A stretch of 64,000 nucleotides of DNA from Ligustrum vulgare (Eukaryota; Streptophyta; Magnoliopsida; Lamiales; Oleaceae). The notes under the pieces were generated by a model. The model was not told where the DNA came from. It did not search any database and saw only the letters and a list, made by a program, of their open reading frames with translations. A program made the position numbers and the translations under genes. Positions 37,427-50,303 of this stretch are shown here, piece after piece; within the stretch, counting starts at the first letter, position 1, and each line of letters starts with the position of its first letter. The stretch is taken from contig OY743169.1 of the NCBI GenBank assembly GCA_963555705.1, positions 51,636,124 to 51,700,123 on the forward strand, given 5' to 3'.

Positions 37427-37918
37427 TAAGACAACTTCTCTAAAGAATTGCACTGCGCTCATTGATTAAGCAAACAATTTCATGTAATATCTCTTGTTGG
37501 AAAGAATATCCTTCTAGAACTTAACGTAGTTGGGAATTTATGCTAAAGTATCGACGATTCTAGAAAACCTACAGAAATTTTGTAAACTATTTACCAAGCT
37601 TATGCTTCTGAAACTTCCAAAGAATAGAAATAGGAGATTCATAAGCTTTGATTGGAGTTCGTGTCTTAGCAATAGAGGTATCTAAGTGACACAATGTGAA
37701 ACAATAAATTCAAGTGAAAACCTTAAAAGTAACACAAAATTTGGAGTCCACCAAGAATTGGAAAATGAATTTAAAGGTTTATTAATTCAAGATGCTTAAA
37801 AATAAAGAGCTAACCCTTTATTTATAAGGGTTTGAGAAGAAAACCTAGTTTACATTAACTAAAATAGAAAACAATTCAAAATAAACCAAATGATAAAAAT
37901 CACACTAAAATTTTAAAA
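37427..37918. other. Gypsy-family terminal/UTR sequence, left of element C
   Basis: From about 37700 this aligns with 61270-61550 of the second gypsy copy (shared phrases AAAACCTTAAAA, TTGGA(G/A)TCCACCAAGAA, AATTCAA(G/A)ATAAAC). No coding sequence. Confidence 0.55.
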
Positions 37919-40427
37919 GGGGAAATTACACGGGTGGTTTCTAATATTACAATTCAAAATTAATGTTTAAAGTTTCAAATTGTAAAAATCAAGTGCTAAT
38001 ACATATTCTAATTAATATTATTAAACAAAATACTATTACCTGTAAATCACTTCAAACCTCTCTCTCTCTCTCTCTCTCTCAATCTATACCATCACTCTCT
38101 CTACCCTCTCTCTCTCACTACCCTCAGTTTACGAAATTCACAGATATTATTTTCATTGTGCAGCTTGCCTCCACTCCAATCTGTGATTTGTGGTGTTTTG
38201 GTTTATAACATGAGGTTTGGCGACTACCAATGTGTGCGTGTGCGGGTGGTATTTTTGGTTTGTGGTATGGTAAGGTGTGTTGACAAGTAGCAGCGAATCT
38301 CCAGATTTGAATCATTGAGGTAATGCAGTTGCGGTAGCATCGATGACGATGAGGTGGTGGTAGCAATGATGAAAGGGCGGTGTGGTGATGATGATGGTTG
38401 TTGGGATATGAGACTTCATGATGCTGGTGAGGGAGGCGACAATGACAGGGTTCACGGGTGGGGTGGGGTGGGGTGGGATCTGGCCGGATTCTTCTTGATC
38501 CTGATGGCACACGGCGTTGAGGGTTTGGGGAGAAGAAATGGGTGGTAGGGTTGGGGGTGGGTGTGTGGGTGTTGGGTTGGGTTGAGTTGGATTGGGGTGA
38601 TAATTGATTTGGGTGATTGTTGCCAATTATTGGGTAATTGTGATCAAAATATTAATTAATTGTGACTTTGTGTGATCTGTGACGAGTACAGAATGTGACT
38701 AGTTTAATCAAATTATCAGACACACATTTAATTTGTGACTGATTGTGGCCAATTAATGGTGATTTTGACCAATTATTGAGTAATTGTGATCAAAATATTG
38801 ATTAATTACAATTTTGTGCAATCAAGAAAATGAGTAAGTTGTACACAATTTTCGATGATTGTAATCAATTATTAGGTAATTATAACTAAAATATTGACTA
38901 ATTGTGATTTTTTACGACATGTGATGAAAACGGGATGTGACCAGTTTATTTAATTAAATTATCGATCACATAATTTCATTTATGAGTAAATTTGTGTGAT
39001 CTACAATTTGTGTCAAATGTGACTTTGTTCGACCATTGGACACGGACGTGTTGGGAGATACAATTATGTCAAATATAACTATGTGATCGAACTGTGACTT
39101 TTGTGTGAGCAAATTGTGATTGACCTTGTGTGATCGAACTGTAACGCTGTGTGATTGAACTATGACCTTATGTAATTGAGCTGGGACTTTCTATGACTAA
39201 ACTGTGACCTTATGTGACCAAAATGTTACTTATGTGATCAACTATGACTTTGCGGGTCATGTTCAGTGGCGTGGGCTTAATTTTTGCAACTAAATTTGTA
39301 ATTGTGATCGAAATATGACTTTGTGTAACCAACTGTGACTTTTTTGGTGGTTTCCTGTAGGTTGGGTTGGGTGGGGTCGGGTGCGATTGGGTGAAATTTG
39401 CAACTAAATTTGTAATTGTGATGGAGTTGTGAGTTTGTGCGACCAACTTTGACTTTCGAGGGTGGGTGAGGTGGCAGCGGTAGGTGGGGGCGGTGGTGTG
39501 ACAAAAGGTTGTGATTTAATGTTGTTTGAATTTTTCTATTTAATGTTATATTAGTTTTAATTTAATATATATATGATAATTATTACTATATTATTTTTAT
39601 TAATTAGTATTTAATACTTGAATTTAAAAATAAAAACAGTTGTGTGACCTAACTGGGACTTTTTACGACTGAACTGTGACATTGTGTAACCAATGTGACT
39701 TTGCGAGTGGGTGGGGAGGAATTGAATATGGTGAGTTTTGCAACTAAATTTGTATTTGTGACTGAACTATGAATTTATGTAACCAACTGTGACTTTGCGG
39801 GATGGGGTGAAGTGGATCGAGGTGGGGTGGGGTGGGGTGGGTTTTGTGATTAAATTTGTAATTATGACTCAAATTTGACTTTGTGTGACCAACTGCGAAT
39901 TTGCGTATGGGAACAAGTTGGGTGGGAGCGGGGTGAAATTTGCGATATATTTGCAATTGTGACGAACTCTGATTTTGTGTGACCAACTGTGACTTTGCGG
40001 GGAGGGGTGGGGTGAAGAGTTAAATTTGCGATCAAATTAATATATGTGACCAAATTGTGACTTTGTGACTAACTGTGACTGATGTGAGGGGTGGGGTGAA
40101 ATTTATGACAATTTTTAATTAGTACTGAAATGTGACTTAGTGTGACCAATTGTGACCTGGTGGGGATGGGTGGGGTGGGTTCTGGGTTGGGGTGGATGGG
40201 TGGGTGGGTAGATGCCGGGCGTTAAAGTTGGTGGGATAATAGGAAGGGACTTATTGTAGATATTGTTTAAATTTTTTCTTATTTAATATTGTATTAGTTT
40301 TAATTTAACATTGAGTGATAATTATTTTTATTAATTAATAATTAACACCTGATTAAAAAAAAAAAAAATTGTTAGGTTAAAAAGGAATCGTTTTAGTTGT
40401 GTAGATATGTACTTTTCCCTTTTAAAA
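37911..40427. mobile_element. TGTGAC-family element C with 8-bp target duplication
   Basis: Element 37919-40419 (2501 bp) starts GGGGAAATTACAC and ends ATATGTACTTTTCCC (reverse GGGAAAAGTACAT, 10 of 13 matching). TTTTAAAA flanks it on both sides (37911-37918, 40420-40427). The empty site is visible in gypsy copy 2 at about 61537-61560 (CACTAAAATATTAAAAGACC). The interior is a CT microsatellite, GGTGGTGG-rich sequence and a 1.5-kb TGTGAC minisatellite; no transposase frame. An 8-bp duplication suggests hAT, but the ends are not typical. Confidence 0.8.
38600..40150. repeat. TGTGAC minisatellite of element C
   Basis: Irregular copies of TGTGACTTTGTGTGACCAACTG, AATTGTGATCAAAATATTGA and, from 39240 on, a higher-order unit of about 130-250 bp: GGTGGGGTGG - TTTGC(A/G)A(C/T)TAAATTTGTAATTG - TGTGACC. 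Confidence 0.8.
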
Positions 40428-40569
40428 AGCTATTTTAGAGTCCTAAACAAAATTTGATGACTAAAACCTACCCTACATCACGTCCTTCACTTTCCAAAAA
40501 TGTATTGTGGGCCCAAATTTGAACTCGAACGCAAAATCTATAATTTAAGGTTTTGTCATTTTCAGTTCA

Positions 40570-41296
40570 ATTATTCCTTAATCCATTCGACCATTTATTC
40601 TGCATCAATCCCTTCCACCTCTAAAGAACTCGACCCAGAGTTGTAATTTGGATAGAGAGGCTCATTATTATCATGAAACTCTTACATACTAGCCACATTA
40701 GATGTACTAATTGGAAAATCAATAACTTAGGTATTGTTGTTGATCTGCTTAAGTACTTTGAAATGCCCATACTTTCTCGATTTCATTTTTTTGTAAGTAC
40801 CAACGGGAAACCTCTCATTTCATAGAAACACAATCACTGAATCTCCTTGCTGAAATTGTTTATCCAATTTATGTAAATTTGCCACTACCTTATACTTCAC
40901 ACTTGTCTTCCCAACCTATGTTTTATTTCATCATGGACTGCTAGCACTTCTTCAGCCAGACTTCCACAAGCAATACTCTTACTATTTTTCTTATACAGCT
41001 TCGCCAAATCCACAACATGTAAGAAACCTCTATATAATAGCAAAAGGGGACCTGCCTATAGTGCTATGAACTGCGCTGTTGTATGCAAACTTAACCTGGG
41101 GTAGTGCAAGATCTAACCATTTCAACTTATCTTTACAGATACCTCGAACCATATTTCCAAGGGCATGATTTGTTACTTCAGCTAGTCCATTAGTATGGGG
41201 ATATGCAGTACTTCTTTGATTCAATTTCGTTCCAAAAACTTCAACAGGGTGATCCAGATCTACCATATTTGAACGTCTAGATTTATGTTTAATCAA
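40570..41296 (-). pseudogene. Gypsy copy 1 integrase, C-terminal part
   Basis: 41296-41030 reads FGTKLNQRSTAYPHTNGLAEV, with the catalytic Glu kept in the NGLAEV version of DGQTEV, then KFAYNSAVHSTIGRSPF. After a gap with frameshifts, 40830-40570 carries [29 protein letters not shown] and NSGSSSLEVEG with several stops. Confidence 0.8.
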
Positions 41297-41319
41297 TAAA
41301 GGAAAATTTCAAAAGGAAA

Positions 41320-41720
41320 GTCACCCACCGAGCATGCTTCTTGCTAATATGTTTCTAACTGTTCGTAAACTTAGGGGCTTGGTGATTAGTGAACAACATA
41401 AACTCATTCTACACAAGGTAGTGTTCCGTAACTTCAAAGCCTATAACTACATAGAATTATTGCTCATATGTATTCCATTTCTACCTTACATTCCTCAATT
41501 TTTCTGAAAAAAAAAAAAGAAAGAAAGGCCATGGGTCTCTTCTCTTGGGAAAACAGTCCCAACACCCATACCATTAACACCACACTCCATCTCAAATATC
41601 TTCTCAAGTCTTGGTGAAGCTAATACCGGAGCTGTACACAAGTTTTTCTTGATGAAGGAGAAACTCTTATCTTGCTTCTCTCTCCACCTGAGTCTTCAAC
41701 TTCTTTAAATATTCTATAAA
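41320..41720 (-). pseudogene. Gypsy copy 1 RNase H
   Basis: Frame-broken stretch with ASPRLEKIFEMECG, where the usual VECDASG reads MECGVNG, GMGVGTVF, then SKKHARW before the integrase. The catalytic Asp of the first motif has been lost. Confidence 0.65.
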
Positions 41721-42291
41721 CTAATATTTTCACTCGTGCGATGCACGAGAATATGTTTGTGATAGTGATTTCGATCAAAATTTATGAAAATGTGTTAATT
41801 ATACAATTATATCAAATAAAAACATAATAATACAATAACAATTTAATATGAAATATTATCGAATCCAAAACTTTAAAAAAGACCAAACTACTCAAAATAG
41901 GAAATGCAACATGTACAAAATTAGGAAATTCTGATCTTTATAGGATTTTTCATTTTCTTTTTATTTCTAAAATTATTTTTTCTTTTAAAACATATATTAT
42001 TATTTATATATTATTTGTTTGTTGAACTTTTTTCTTCTAAATAAGTTATTTTTATCTTATTTTTTTATATGCTAAATTTTTTTGAAGTAAAATATAATAT
42101 AATAAATAAAATTCACAACCATAAATTTATAATTGTTTTGAATTGGTAATTTTGAAATTAAAGAATAATATTTTTATATTTTTTGTGTATTTAATTTTAT
42201 TTCCAAATGAGTAAATGATGCTTTATTTTTAAAATGAATAAAATAATAATATTTTATTTATTATAATTTAAAAAATAATGCCCATGTTTGG

Positions 42292-42441
42292 TAGGAAATA
42301 AAATCAGGTTTTTAGTAGATTTTGATAAAAGTTGATAGAATGTGTTGTTGATCTTTGTAGGACTTACGAAATGTTTGGTTAAAATTAATTATTGACTTTG
42401 AGTTGAATTTTAGTTAAAAGTATTAGAGTTATCAAACATGG
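42292..42441. mobile_element. 150-bp MITE with CCATGTTTG(G/A)TA ends
   Basis: Left end CCATGTTTGGTAGG; right end in reverse CCATGTTTGATAACT. AT-rich interior, inside Helitron H3. Confidence 0.65.
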
Positions 42442-43245
42442 AAAATATAACTAATCCAAATTTTTAAAAACTTATTTAGACAGTACATGTTAATTTCTAT
42501 ATTTAAATAATAAAATATCAATTTATATATTTAAATAATAAATGATCGTAGGTTTGAATAGTTTTTATGAGTTATTGTTAACTTCATTGAAAAATGTAAA
42601 TTTACATGATTTATGTATTTGTCTCTTGTATATTTAACATTTTTTTTACCATTCATTCAAAAAATTATCAAAAAAAATTATAAATGCATGTTCATTCTCA
42701 ACGCAGCTAATTTTTATAAATATTTAACTAATAAAATTATATTTTTATTTACAAAATAAAGAAGCTAAATTAATAATTACGAAAAATCTTCAATTATCAT
42801 GATATAATAATCGGACAATGTGGGGAGATCAAGAAATTATATTGAAAATCTTATACCGTATAATCATTACACAATTATTAAAATTAAGAATGATTAAAAA
42901 TATTAGCATTCATAAGATTACTTTGTCTATAAATTTATTTACAGACAACACATGTTTCACCTGATTTTTAATTATACACATTTTTTGAACCCATTTTTCA
43001 ACTACGCATTTTATCTCGAAAATGACTATTTTTATTTATAAACAAAAACGAAGCATTTGAACGGATGTTTTAATTTATTAAATAATTAATAATACATATA
43101 ATGTATATGTTAGAAAATATAATTTATTATTTAAACGATGATAAATATTATCTATATGGATTTTTATTTTAGTTAATTTTTTTTCCAAAATTATAAGTTC
43201 ATTTTGGAGGGAAAATGACATTTAATACTTCTCTCCCCACTTCTA

Positions 43246-43247
<2 letters not shown>

Positions 43248-43302
<55 letters not shown>
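43248..43302. repeat. (AT)n microsatellite, target of the hAT-like element
   Basis: Uninterrupted AT run; it continues on the other side of the hAT-like element at 50638-50647. Confidence 0.95.
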
Positions 43303-43304
<2 letters not shown>

Positions 43305-44212
43305 ATGTTCTAAAATGCGAATGCGTTGCGATGCGTCGTGGTCGAGAATTAAGAATCACAAGTTTAGACGTGTCAATGCGAAGAATAGCCGTCATAATGC
43401 GTTTTGTATTTTAAAATTATTTAAATTATTTTTAAGATTTAAATAGATTTTTATATAAAATTATTTTTTTTACAATTAATGGAATCTACAGACCGTGATC
43501 CTACATCCTATTCCTATGTATTAAAAGAGAGTAAGCAAATTTCTGTTCCTTTTACATCATCCACAAGTCATCCTAAAGGGCATCGTTTAACTCATTTTTT
43601 CTCCCTTCTTTGTAGAAAAATATGTTCCTATCCAGAAAGTCGAAGCTTCTCTTCTCTTCTCGGCGATTCCTCAATTTTGTTCTCTCTTCAACTTCACTTC
43701 CATATGGGGTTCACAAATTTGGCGTTAGTTTCTCATACTGGTCTTCATTTATGTAGCTGTAGTGTCTTTCCCGAGCAAACGCAGATAAATGGATTTGATG
43801 AACTTGTGTGAGCAGTACGCACTTATGTGAGTAATAGGTGAAATAACAAGACGCATGAGAAGATGGATTCAAAATTTGATATTCCAAGAGAACTTTCTGA
43901 TCTGTAAAAACTTCAATCTTAGTATCAACCTCAACTCCCGCCCTGTCTTCAGGTATTTAATACCTCTTTTCATCTTCGCTCAGACTTCCTCATTATTCTT
44001 CCAACAATTTTTTCCTTTGCCGACTCCTCTCCATCGTTCCCCTTTTTCTCTCCGTATAATTTAAATCGGGCCTTTTCTTCTTGACCTGCTGCTTCTTCCT
44101 CTTCTTCTCCTCCTAGTATATATAAGTATACCCAAGCTTCTTTTGGAGTTCTTTCTAGTTTCAGTCTTTCAGATTGTATCGGAAATAAGGCTACCCAAGT
44201 TCCAACAGCTAC

Positions 44213-44970
44213 TGTTGAGAAATTTCTTTTCTCAAATGAAATATGTGCTATAACGAAGTTAACACAAAACTGGAAACAAAGAATCAAGAAGAAATCAAAA
44301 TTGCAAAAATGAGTTGAATCGCAAAGAAAGCTGTCCTAAAAGCGAAATTTGCGCTCTCTCCAATTTGAGAATGCTAAAGGGCCTTCAAGCAAATTGCTTT
44401 AACGGATTTCAAGCCTCAAACCAAGTATCAAATAGCACAATTGATAAACTTGGAGAATAGGAACAAGAAGAGCAAATTTGAAGATTCTAAGTATAAAATT
44501 CAAGACTTTTGGATGATAATCACTATTGAAAGTATATTGATCAAAAGGTTTTTTTTTTAAATCATGAATTCTATACCTATTTATAGAATTCTATCATCCC
44601 AAATCGTTGTTCGTGCAACTCTTCACGAAAGAGTGCCAAAAATAGTTGAAAAGGTGCATGAGAATTTCTGAAAAAATTCTCCAACGGTCAAATTTTCAGA
44701 CCACGCGATCGCGCGATAGGAGGCTCGCGCGATGCCTCAAAAAATTCTGCAGTGACTAAAATCACTTAACCACGCGATTGCCGGACCATCAACCACGCGA
44801 TCGCGTGGTTCTTCATTTTGGCCGGACCTTTAGGTCCGGTCCGGACTATTTGGTCCGTCCAGTTGTATTTGGTCCGGTTTTTGCACTTTTTGGACCGGTT
44901 CCTTATATTTTGGACCGGTTCTCGCACTTTTTCAACTTTATTTATATATTTGAACAACATTTTCATAACA
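44213..44970 (-). repeat. 3' LTR of the copia element
   Basis: 758 bp. On the minus strand it starts TGTTATGAAAATG, has a TATATAAATA box and then repeated ACCGGTCC / GGACCAAA motifs and GCGATCGC palindromes. Confidence 0.95.
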
Positions 44971-45529
44971 ATCCCCCATTTGTTCAAATATATGAACTCA
45001 ACTTAGAATCATAAACTATGTCACGCATAAAACAAGGTATCTTTCGATTTTAACCTTATATTAGTGCTAATATTGCAAAGTAATATCGAGATCCCAGGTA
45101 GCCTTGACTTTGAACCAGTTATCCCTTATGACATTACCGGCGATATCGCACACGTGAACATTCTTGCTCAATACGTTCCACACAATTTACTTTGACGCGT
45201 TAATGGCCTTGCGCCCATCCGAATTCATGAACTTTTCAGAAAGTAACTCCAAAATTTTCCTTGAAGCAGCACCACTTCTAAGTTCATATAGGAGAAATTC
45301 TTACAGTGTCTTGGTAACTTTTAAAAACACTTGTACTAAGTACTGAATTTCTTTAAGATTTGTTCAACCCTCCAAACAGTTACCCCAGCACTTGTATCCT
45401 TAGGATAGGGCCTTAAAATAATTTTCTAAGTGCTGCAACAATTCACTTATCGAATGACTTGTTGTTACCCTTTGAACCCGTGAATTACTCATTTCGTAAT
45501 GACAGGTAGGGTTGCCGTCATTGGTGAAT

Positions 45530-48500
45530 TTATAATAGGAGTTTTAGCCCCATCCTACTCGATGTTTGTCTTACCAACTCTTTAGTAAGTGGTTTTGTGA
45601 ATGGATCAACCAAATTTTCACTTGACCTCACATAGGTAAGTGATATTACTCCATTCTTTATTAATTTTCTTATATAATCATGTCTAAGACTCATATGTCT
45701 TGACTTTCCGTTGTAGACTTCATTATAAGCCCTTGCTAGAGTGGCTTGACTATCGCATAGTATAGATATTGTAGATTCATTCTTCGTATCTAGTGAAATT
45801 TCATAAAGAAGATCCTTAAGCCATTCTGCTTCCTTTCCAGTTTCAGCTAATGCAACAAACTCGGATTCCATATTGGAATGTGTTATAATTGTTTGTTTCT
45901 TTGATCTCCAAGAAACAGCACCACCTCCAAGTGTAAACAACCATCCGAGGTTGATTTATTTTCTCCAGCATTTGATATCCAACTTGCGTCGGTATATCCT
46001 TCTAATATTGCTGGAAACTTGGAATATTGAAGTCCAAGGTTTTTAGTTCTCTTTAGATAACCAAGAACTATTCCAATCGCTTTCCAATGCTCAACACTTG
46101 GATTTCTAGTAAACCTACTAAGTTTACTCACGGCAAATGCAATATCCGGTCTCGTGCATTGAACTGCATACATTAGACTTCCAATTGCACTCGCATATTC
46201 GAGTTGTCCAATAGCCCTTTCAACATTCTTTACAAGTTTAATACTTGAATCAAATGGAGTATTTGCCTCTTTAATGTTCAAATGTTTGAACTTTTCAATC
46301 ACATTCTCTATATAATGTGATTGGGTTAATGCATACCCCAACTCATTCTTGATCACTTTTATACCCAATATGGTATCCACTTGACCAAGATCTTTCATAT
46401 TGAATGTTGACGATAGAAACCTCTTCGTTTCTTTTATGCCATTCATGTGATTACTTATAATCAACATGTCATCCACATACAAACACACAAATGTAACAAG
46501 TTTATCACAACTTTTAATATATAAACATTTATCTAACACATTATGTGAAAACCCAAGACATAATTGCATTATCAAATTTCTCATGCCATTTTTTAGGAGC
46601 TTGTTTTAAACCATATAGCGATTTAATAAGTTTACAAACTTTATTTTCATTACCCAGGAGAACAAAACCTTCCGGTTGTTCCATGTAAACTTCTTCATCT
46701 AGTTCTTCATTTAAAAATGCAGCCTTCACATCCATTTGATGTACATGTAAATCAAATATAGACGATAGTGCAAATAGTATTCTAATAGTAGTGATCCTAG
46801 CCACCGGTGCATAAGTGTCAAAATAATCAATTCCTTCCTTTTGTCGAAAACCTTTAGCAACTAATCTTGCTTTATAGGTTTGGACCGAACCATCGGTATT
46901 GTATTTCCTTCGAAATACCCACTTGCAACCAATGGCTTTTGATCCAGCCGGTAATTCAACAATCTTCCAAGTATTGTTGGACGTTATAGAATCAATTTCA
47001 TCATTGATAGCATCCTTCCAAAATGTGCTATCTCTAGAAGTCATTGCTTCTTTATAGGTTTTAGGATCACTATCAATTTGAAGAACATATGGAATTGTTC
47101 TTACTATATCTTCCTTACTTGCTTCAACCAAGTAAAAGGAGATCATTTGAGAATCAATCTCATCATGTCCTAATACCTTCTCTTTACGAGATCTCTTGCT
47201 TCTTCGCGGTTCACTAGTCTCAATTACATCTTGGGTAGATGTTTCTAGTGATTTAGAAGCCGGAAATTTATTTTGAATTTCTATTGAATTTTGAGGAATA
47301 TCATCAACGCTTAATGAATTCTCAAAAAATTCCACATCTCGTGATTCTATAATCACATTAGATATTAGATCAAGTAGCCTATATGCTTTACTATTTATAG
47401 CATATCCAACAAAGGCACTCTTGATCCCTCTCGGTCCTAGTTTTGTCCTACTAGGATTGGTGTTTTTATAATAAGCCAAACACCCCCACACTTTAAAATA
47501 CCCAATGTTAGGCTTCCGACCTTTCCATAACTCATAAGGTGAAACTTTAAGTTTCTTAGAAGGAATTCTATTATGTATATGACACGCGGTAAGTAATGTC
47601 TCACCCTTTAAGTAATTAGGCAATTTAGACCTTGTTAGCATAGCATTTATCATCTCAACTAAGGTTCTATTTTTCCTTTCCGCCAGGCCATTTTGTTCCG
47701 GTGTTCTAGGTGCACTACATTGGTGTAAAATACCATGTTCTTCACAAAAGATATCAAATTCTTTAGAAAAGTATTCACCGCCTCTATCACTTCTAAGAAT
47801 TTTAATCCTTTTATCCTTTTGATTTTCTACATCATTTTAATATGCTTTAAACATATGAAAATCCTCATTTTTATGTTTCATTAGATAAACATAACAAAAT
47901 TTAGAATAATCATCAATGAAAGTGATAAAATATTTATTACCACCCCTAGTTAACATGTCATTAAGTTCACAAATGTCGGTATGAACTAAGTCAAGAATAT
48001 TAGATGATCTTCCTACACTTTGAAAAGGTTTTTTAATCATTTTGGACTTAATGCAAATTTCACATTTTTCATACTTTGTCAAATCACAAGATAGCATGCC
48101 ATTTCTAATCATTCTATGCAAAGTAGAATATCCAACATGTCCTAATCTATCATACCATAAATCTAAAGAACACACAAAGTAAGAAGAATTTATTTTATTA
48201 ATTGCATTGTCAATAGTACACAATTTGACCATTCCATTAGTGGAATAGCCTTTACCAACAAAGAAACCATTTCGGGACAATACAAGTTTTCCCGACTCAA
48301 AAATACATTTCACGCCCGGTTTTCCCAACAAATCACCACTTACAAGATTTCTATTCATATCCGGCACATGTAAGACATTTGTAAGAGTTACAACCTTTCC
48401 GGATGTGAATTGAAGATCAACATTCCCTTTGCCTATGACTTTCGAACAATGTTCATTCCCCATTTGAATTTGTTGACCATCATCAATCTCTTGATAGGTC

Positions 48501-48548
48501 TTGTATACGGACTTGTCATAGCAAACATGAACGGTGGCGCATGTATCA
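45530..48548 (-). pseudogene. Copia pol: protease, integrase, RT, RNase H
   Basis: Protease WYDTCATVHVC begins after a stop near 48551; integrase has LGHVGYSTLHRM and CEICIKSK (zinc finger), HTDICE, FIDDYSKF, a stop at 47834-47836, then RSDRGGEY and EQNGLAERKNRT (Asp-Asp-Glu kept). RT has [39 protein letters not shown] and YVDDMLII; a frameshift lies near 46560. RNase H has YTDASWIS, a frameshift near 45900, and [18 protein letters not shown]. Two stops and two frameshifts block a full polyprotein, but all active-site residues are present. Confidence 0.93.
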
Positions 48549-48553
48549 TACCA

Positions 48554-49471
48554 TCATCCCAGAATTTTTCCTTTGACATAATTCACTTCGCTTATAGTAG
48601 CAATAATTTCATTCTTTTCAATGGAATTAACCTTGCCTCCAAAATTGCTTTGTTTTTTATGTCGGAAATCTTTCGCAAAGTGGCCGTATTTTCCACATAC
48701 AAAGCATTCTCCCTTGGGCTTCTTTTTGAATTTGTTGTTGTTGTTACTAGTAAACTTTCTCTTGTTTACTTTGGTCACTTTGTTGTTCTCCAAGGCATTG
48801 GCTTTAGAAGTACCAACATGGGAATGTTCAATCCCATCTCTTTCCCTCGACTCTTCCTCAATTCGGAGATGTTTTTGAATTTACTCCATTGAAAAGTCTT
48901 CGGAGTTGTGAAGAATTTTCTTCCTATATCCTCTCCAAGTAGAAAGCAATTTTGCAATAATTGCTCCTACTTGAAATGATTCCGGAAGTTCTATCTTCAC
49001 CGCTTTTAATTTATTGACAGTCACTTGCAATTCAAGAACTTGGGGTAATAGGGAAACATTTTCCAAAAATTTAAAATCAAAGTACCTTGTTATAAGGAAT
49101 TTTGTAGTTCCTTCCTCTTCGGCTTTGTACTTGTTTTCAAGTGCATTCCAAATCTCTTTTGCAAATTTAGTGTTGGTGTACAAGTCGTAGAGACGATCCG
49201 AAAGTGCATTCAAGATATGGCCACGACAAATAAGTTCGTCTTCTTCTCTCTTCTTTCGATCAATCCATGCTTGTTCAGTATCTTTATCGGACGGTTCGGG
49301 AAAGTCTTCCAAATTGGGATCAAGGATGTAGAAGATTTTCAGCACCGTTAATAGGAACTTAATTTTTTCTTGCCACCTTGTGAAGTTGGTACCATCAAAA
49401 TGATCCAAGCGAACTAAATCTTGATTCATCAACTTGATTGTAGCCATGGTTGTGTCTCCTTCGGTTGCCAT
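48554..49471 (-). pseudogene. Copia gag
   Basis: Starts at 49471 with MATEGDTTMATIKLMNQD, followed by FDGTNFTRWQEKIKFLL and IWNALENKYKAEEEG. A TGA at 48878-48880 interrupts it after NSEDFSME. The zinc knuckle CFVCGKYGHFAKDF has Phe in place of the last Cys, so it would not bind zinc normally. The family protein forms the retrotransposon particle. Confidence 0.92.
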
Positions 49472-49492
49472 CGCAGATTTTCACTTTTAGAT

Positions 49493-50239
49493 TGTTGAGA
49501 AATTTCCTTTCTCAAATGAAATATGTGCTATAACGAAGTTAACACAAAACTGGAAACAAAGAATCAAGAAGAAATCAAAATTGCAAAAATGAGTTGAATC
49601 GCAAAGATAGCTGTCCTAAAAGCGAAATTTGCGCCCTCTCCAATTTGAGAATGCTAAAGGCCCTTCAAGCAAATTGCTTTAGCGGATTTCAAGCCTCAAA
49701 CCAAGTATCAAATATCACAATTGATAAACTTGGAGAATAGGAACAAGAAGAGCAAATTTGAAGATTCTAAGTATAAAATTCAAGACTTTTAGATGATAAT
49801 CACTATTGAAAGTATATTGATCAAAAGGTTTTTTTTTTTTTTTAAATCATGAATTCTATACCTATTTATAGAATTCTATCATCCCAAATCGTTGTTCATG
49901 CAACTCTTCACGAAAGAGTGCCAAAAATAGTTGAAAAGGTGCATGAGAATTTCTGAAAAAATTCTCCAACGGTCAAATTTTTAGACCAAGCGATCGCGCG
50001 ATGCCTCAAAAAATTCTGCAGTGACTAAAATCACTTAACCACGCGATCGCCGGACCATCAACCACGCGATCACGTGGTTCTTCATTTTGGCCGGACCTTT
50101 AGGTCCGGTCCGGACCATTTGGTCTGTCCAGTTGTATTTGGTCCGATTTTTGCACTTTTTGGACCAGTTCCTTATATTTTGGACCGGTTCTCGCACTTTT
50201 TCAACTTTATTTATATATTTGAACAACATTTTCATAACA
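49493..50239 (-). repeat. 5' LTR of the copia element
   Basis: 747 bp, matching 44213-44970; it lacks a ~16-bp segment between two GCGCGAT copies that the other LTR has. Confidence 0.95.
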
Positions 50240-50252
50240 GCTACATCTTCTA

Positions 50253-50303
50253 TCCCACATCGAATCTTTATGTGGGAGGGAGACTTAACATAACTCTATA
50301 AAA
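50253..50303 (+). promoter_or_regulatory. snRNA-type upstream element and TATA-like box (candidate)
   Basis: TCCCACATCG at 50253-50262 equals the plant snRNA upstream sequence element; CTATAAAA at 50296-50303 follows after 33 bp, the spacing known for pol II snRNA genes in plants. TATGTGGGA just downstream can pair with TCCCACAT. The sequence after the box does not resemble U1, U2, U4, U5 or U3. Confidence 0.3.

Larger units (their letters stand above)
44208..50244 (-). mobile_element. Ty1/copia retrotransposon, nearly complete
   Basis: LTRs 44213-44970 and 49493-50239 (TGTTGAGAAATT to TTTTCATAACA), 5-bp target duplication GCTAC on both sides. The polypurine tract AAATGGGGGAT adjoins the 3' LTR. 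About four differences in the first ~185 bases of the LTRs make it the youngest datable insertion here. Gag and pol are almost full length with a few breaks. At the expected primer-binding position (just left of 49493) there is no TGG start; the sequence reads ATCTAAAAGTGAAAATC on the minus strand, so the primer is unclear. Confidence 0.95.

Noticed and set aside
38354..39504. Gly/Asp- or His/Pro-rich frames in element C
   Set aside because: They are translations of GGTGGTGG-type and TGTGAC repeats.
43479..43811. 110-residue open frame in the hAT-like element
   Set aside because: No recognisable domain and no further exon; may be chance.
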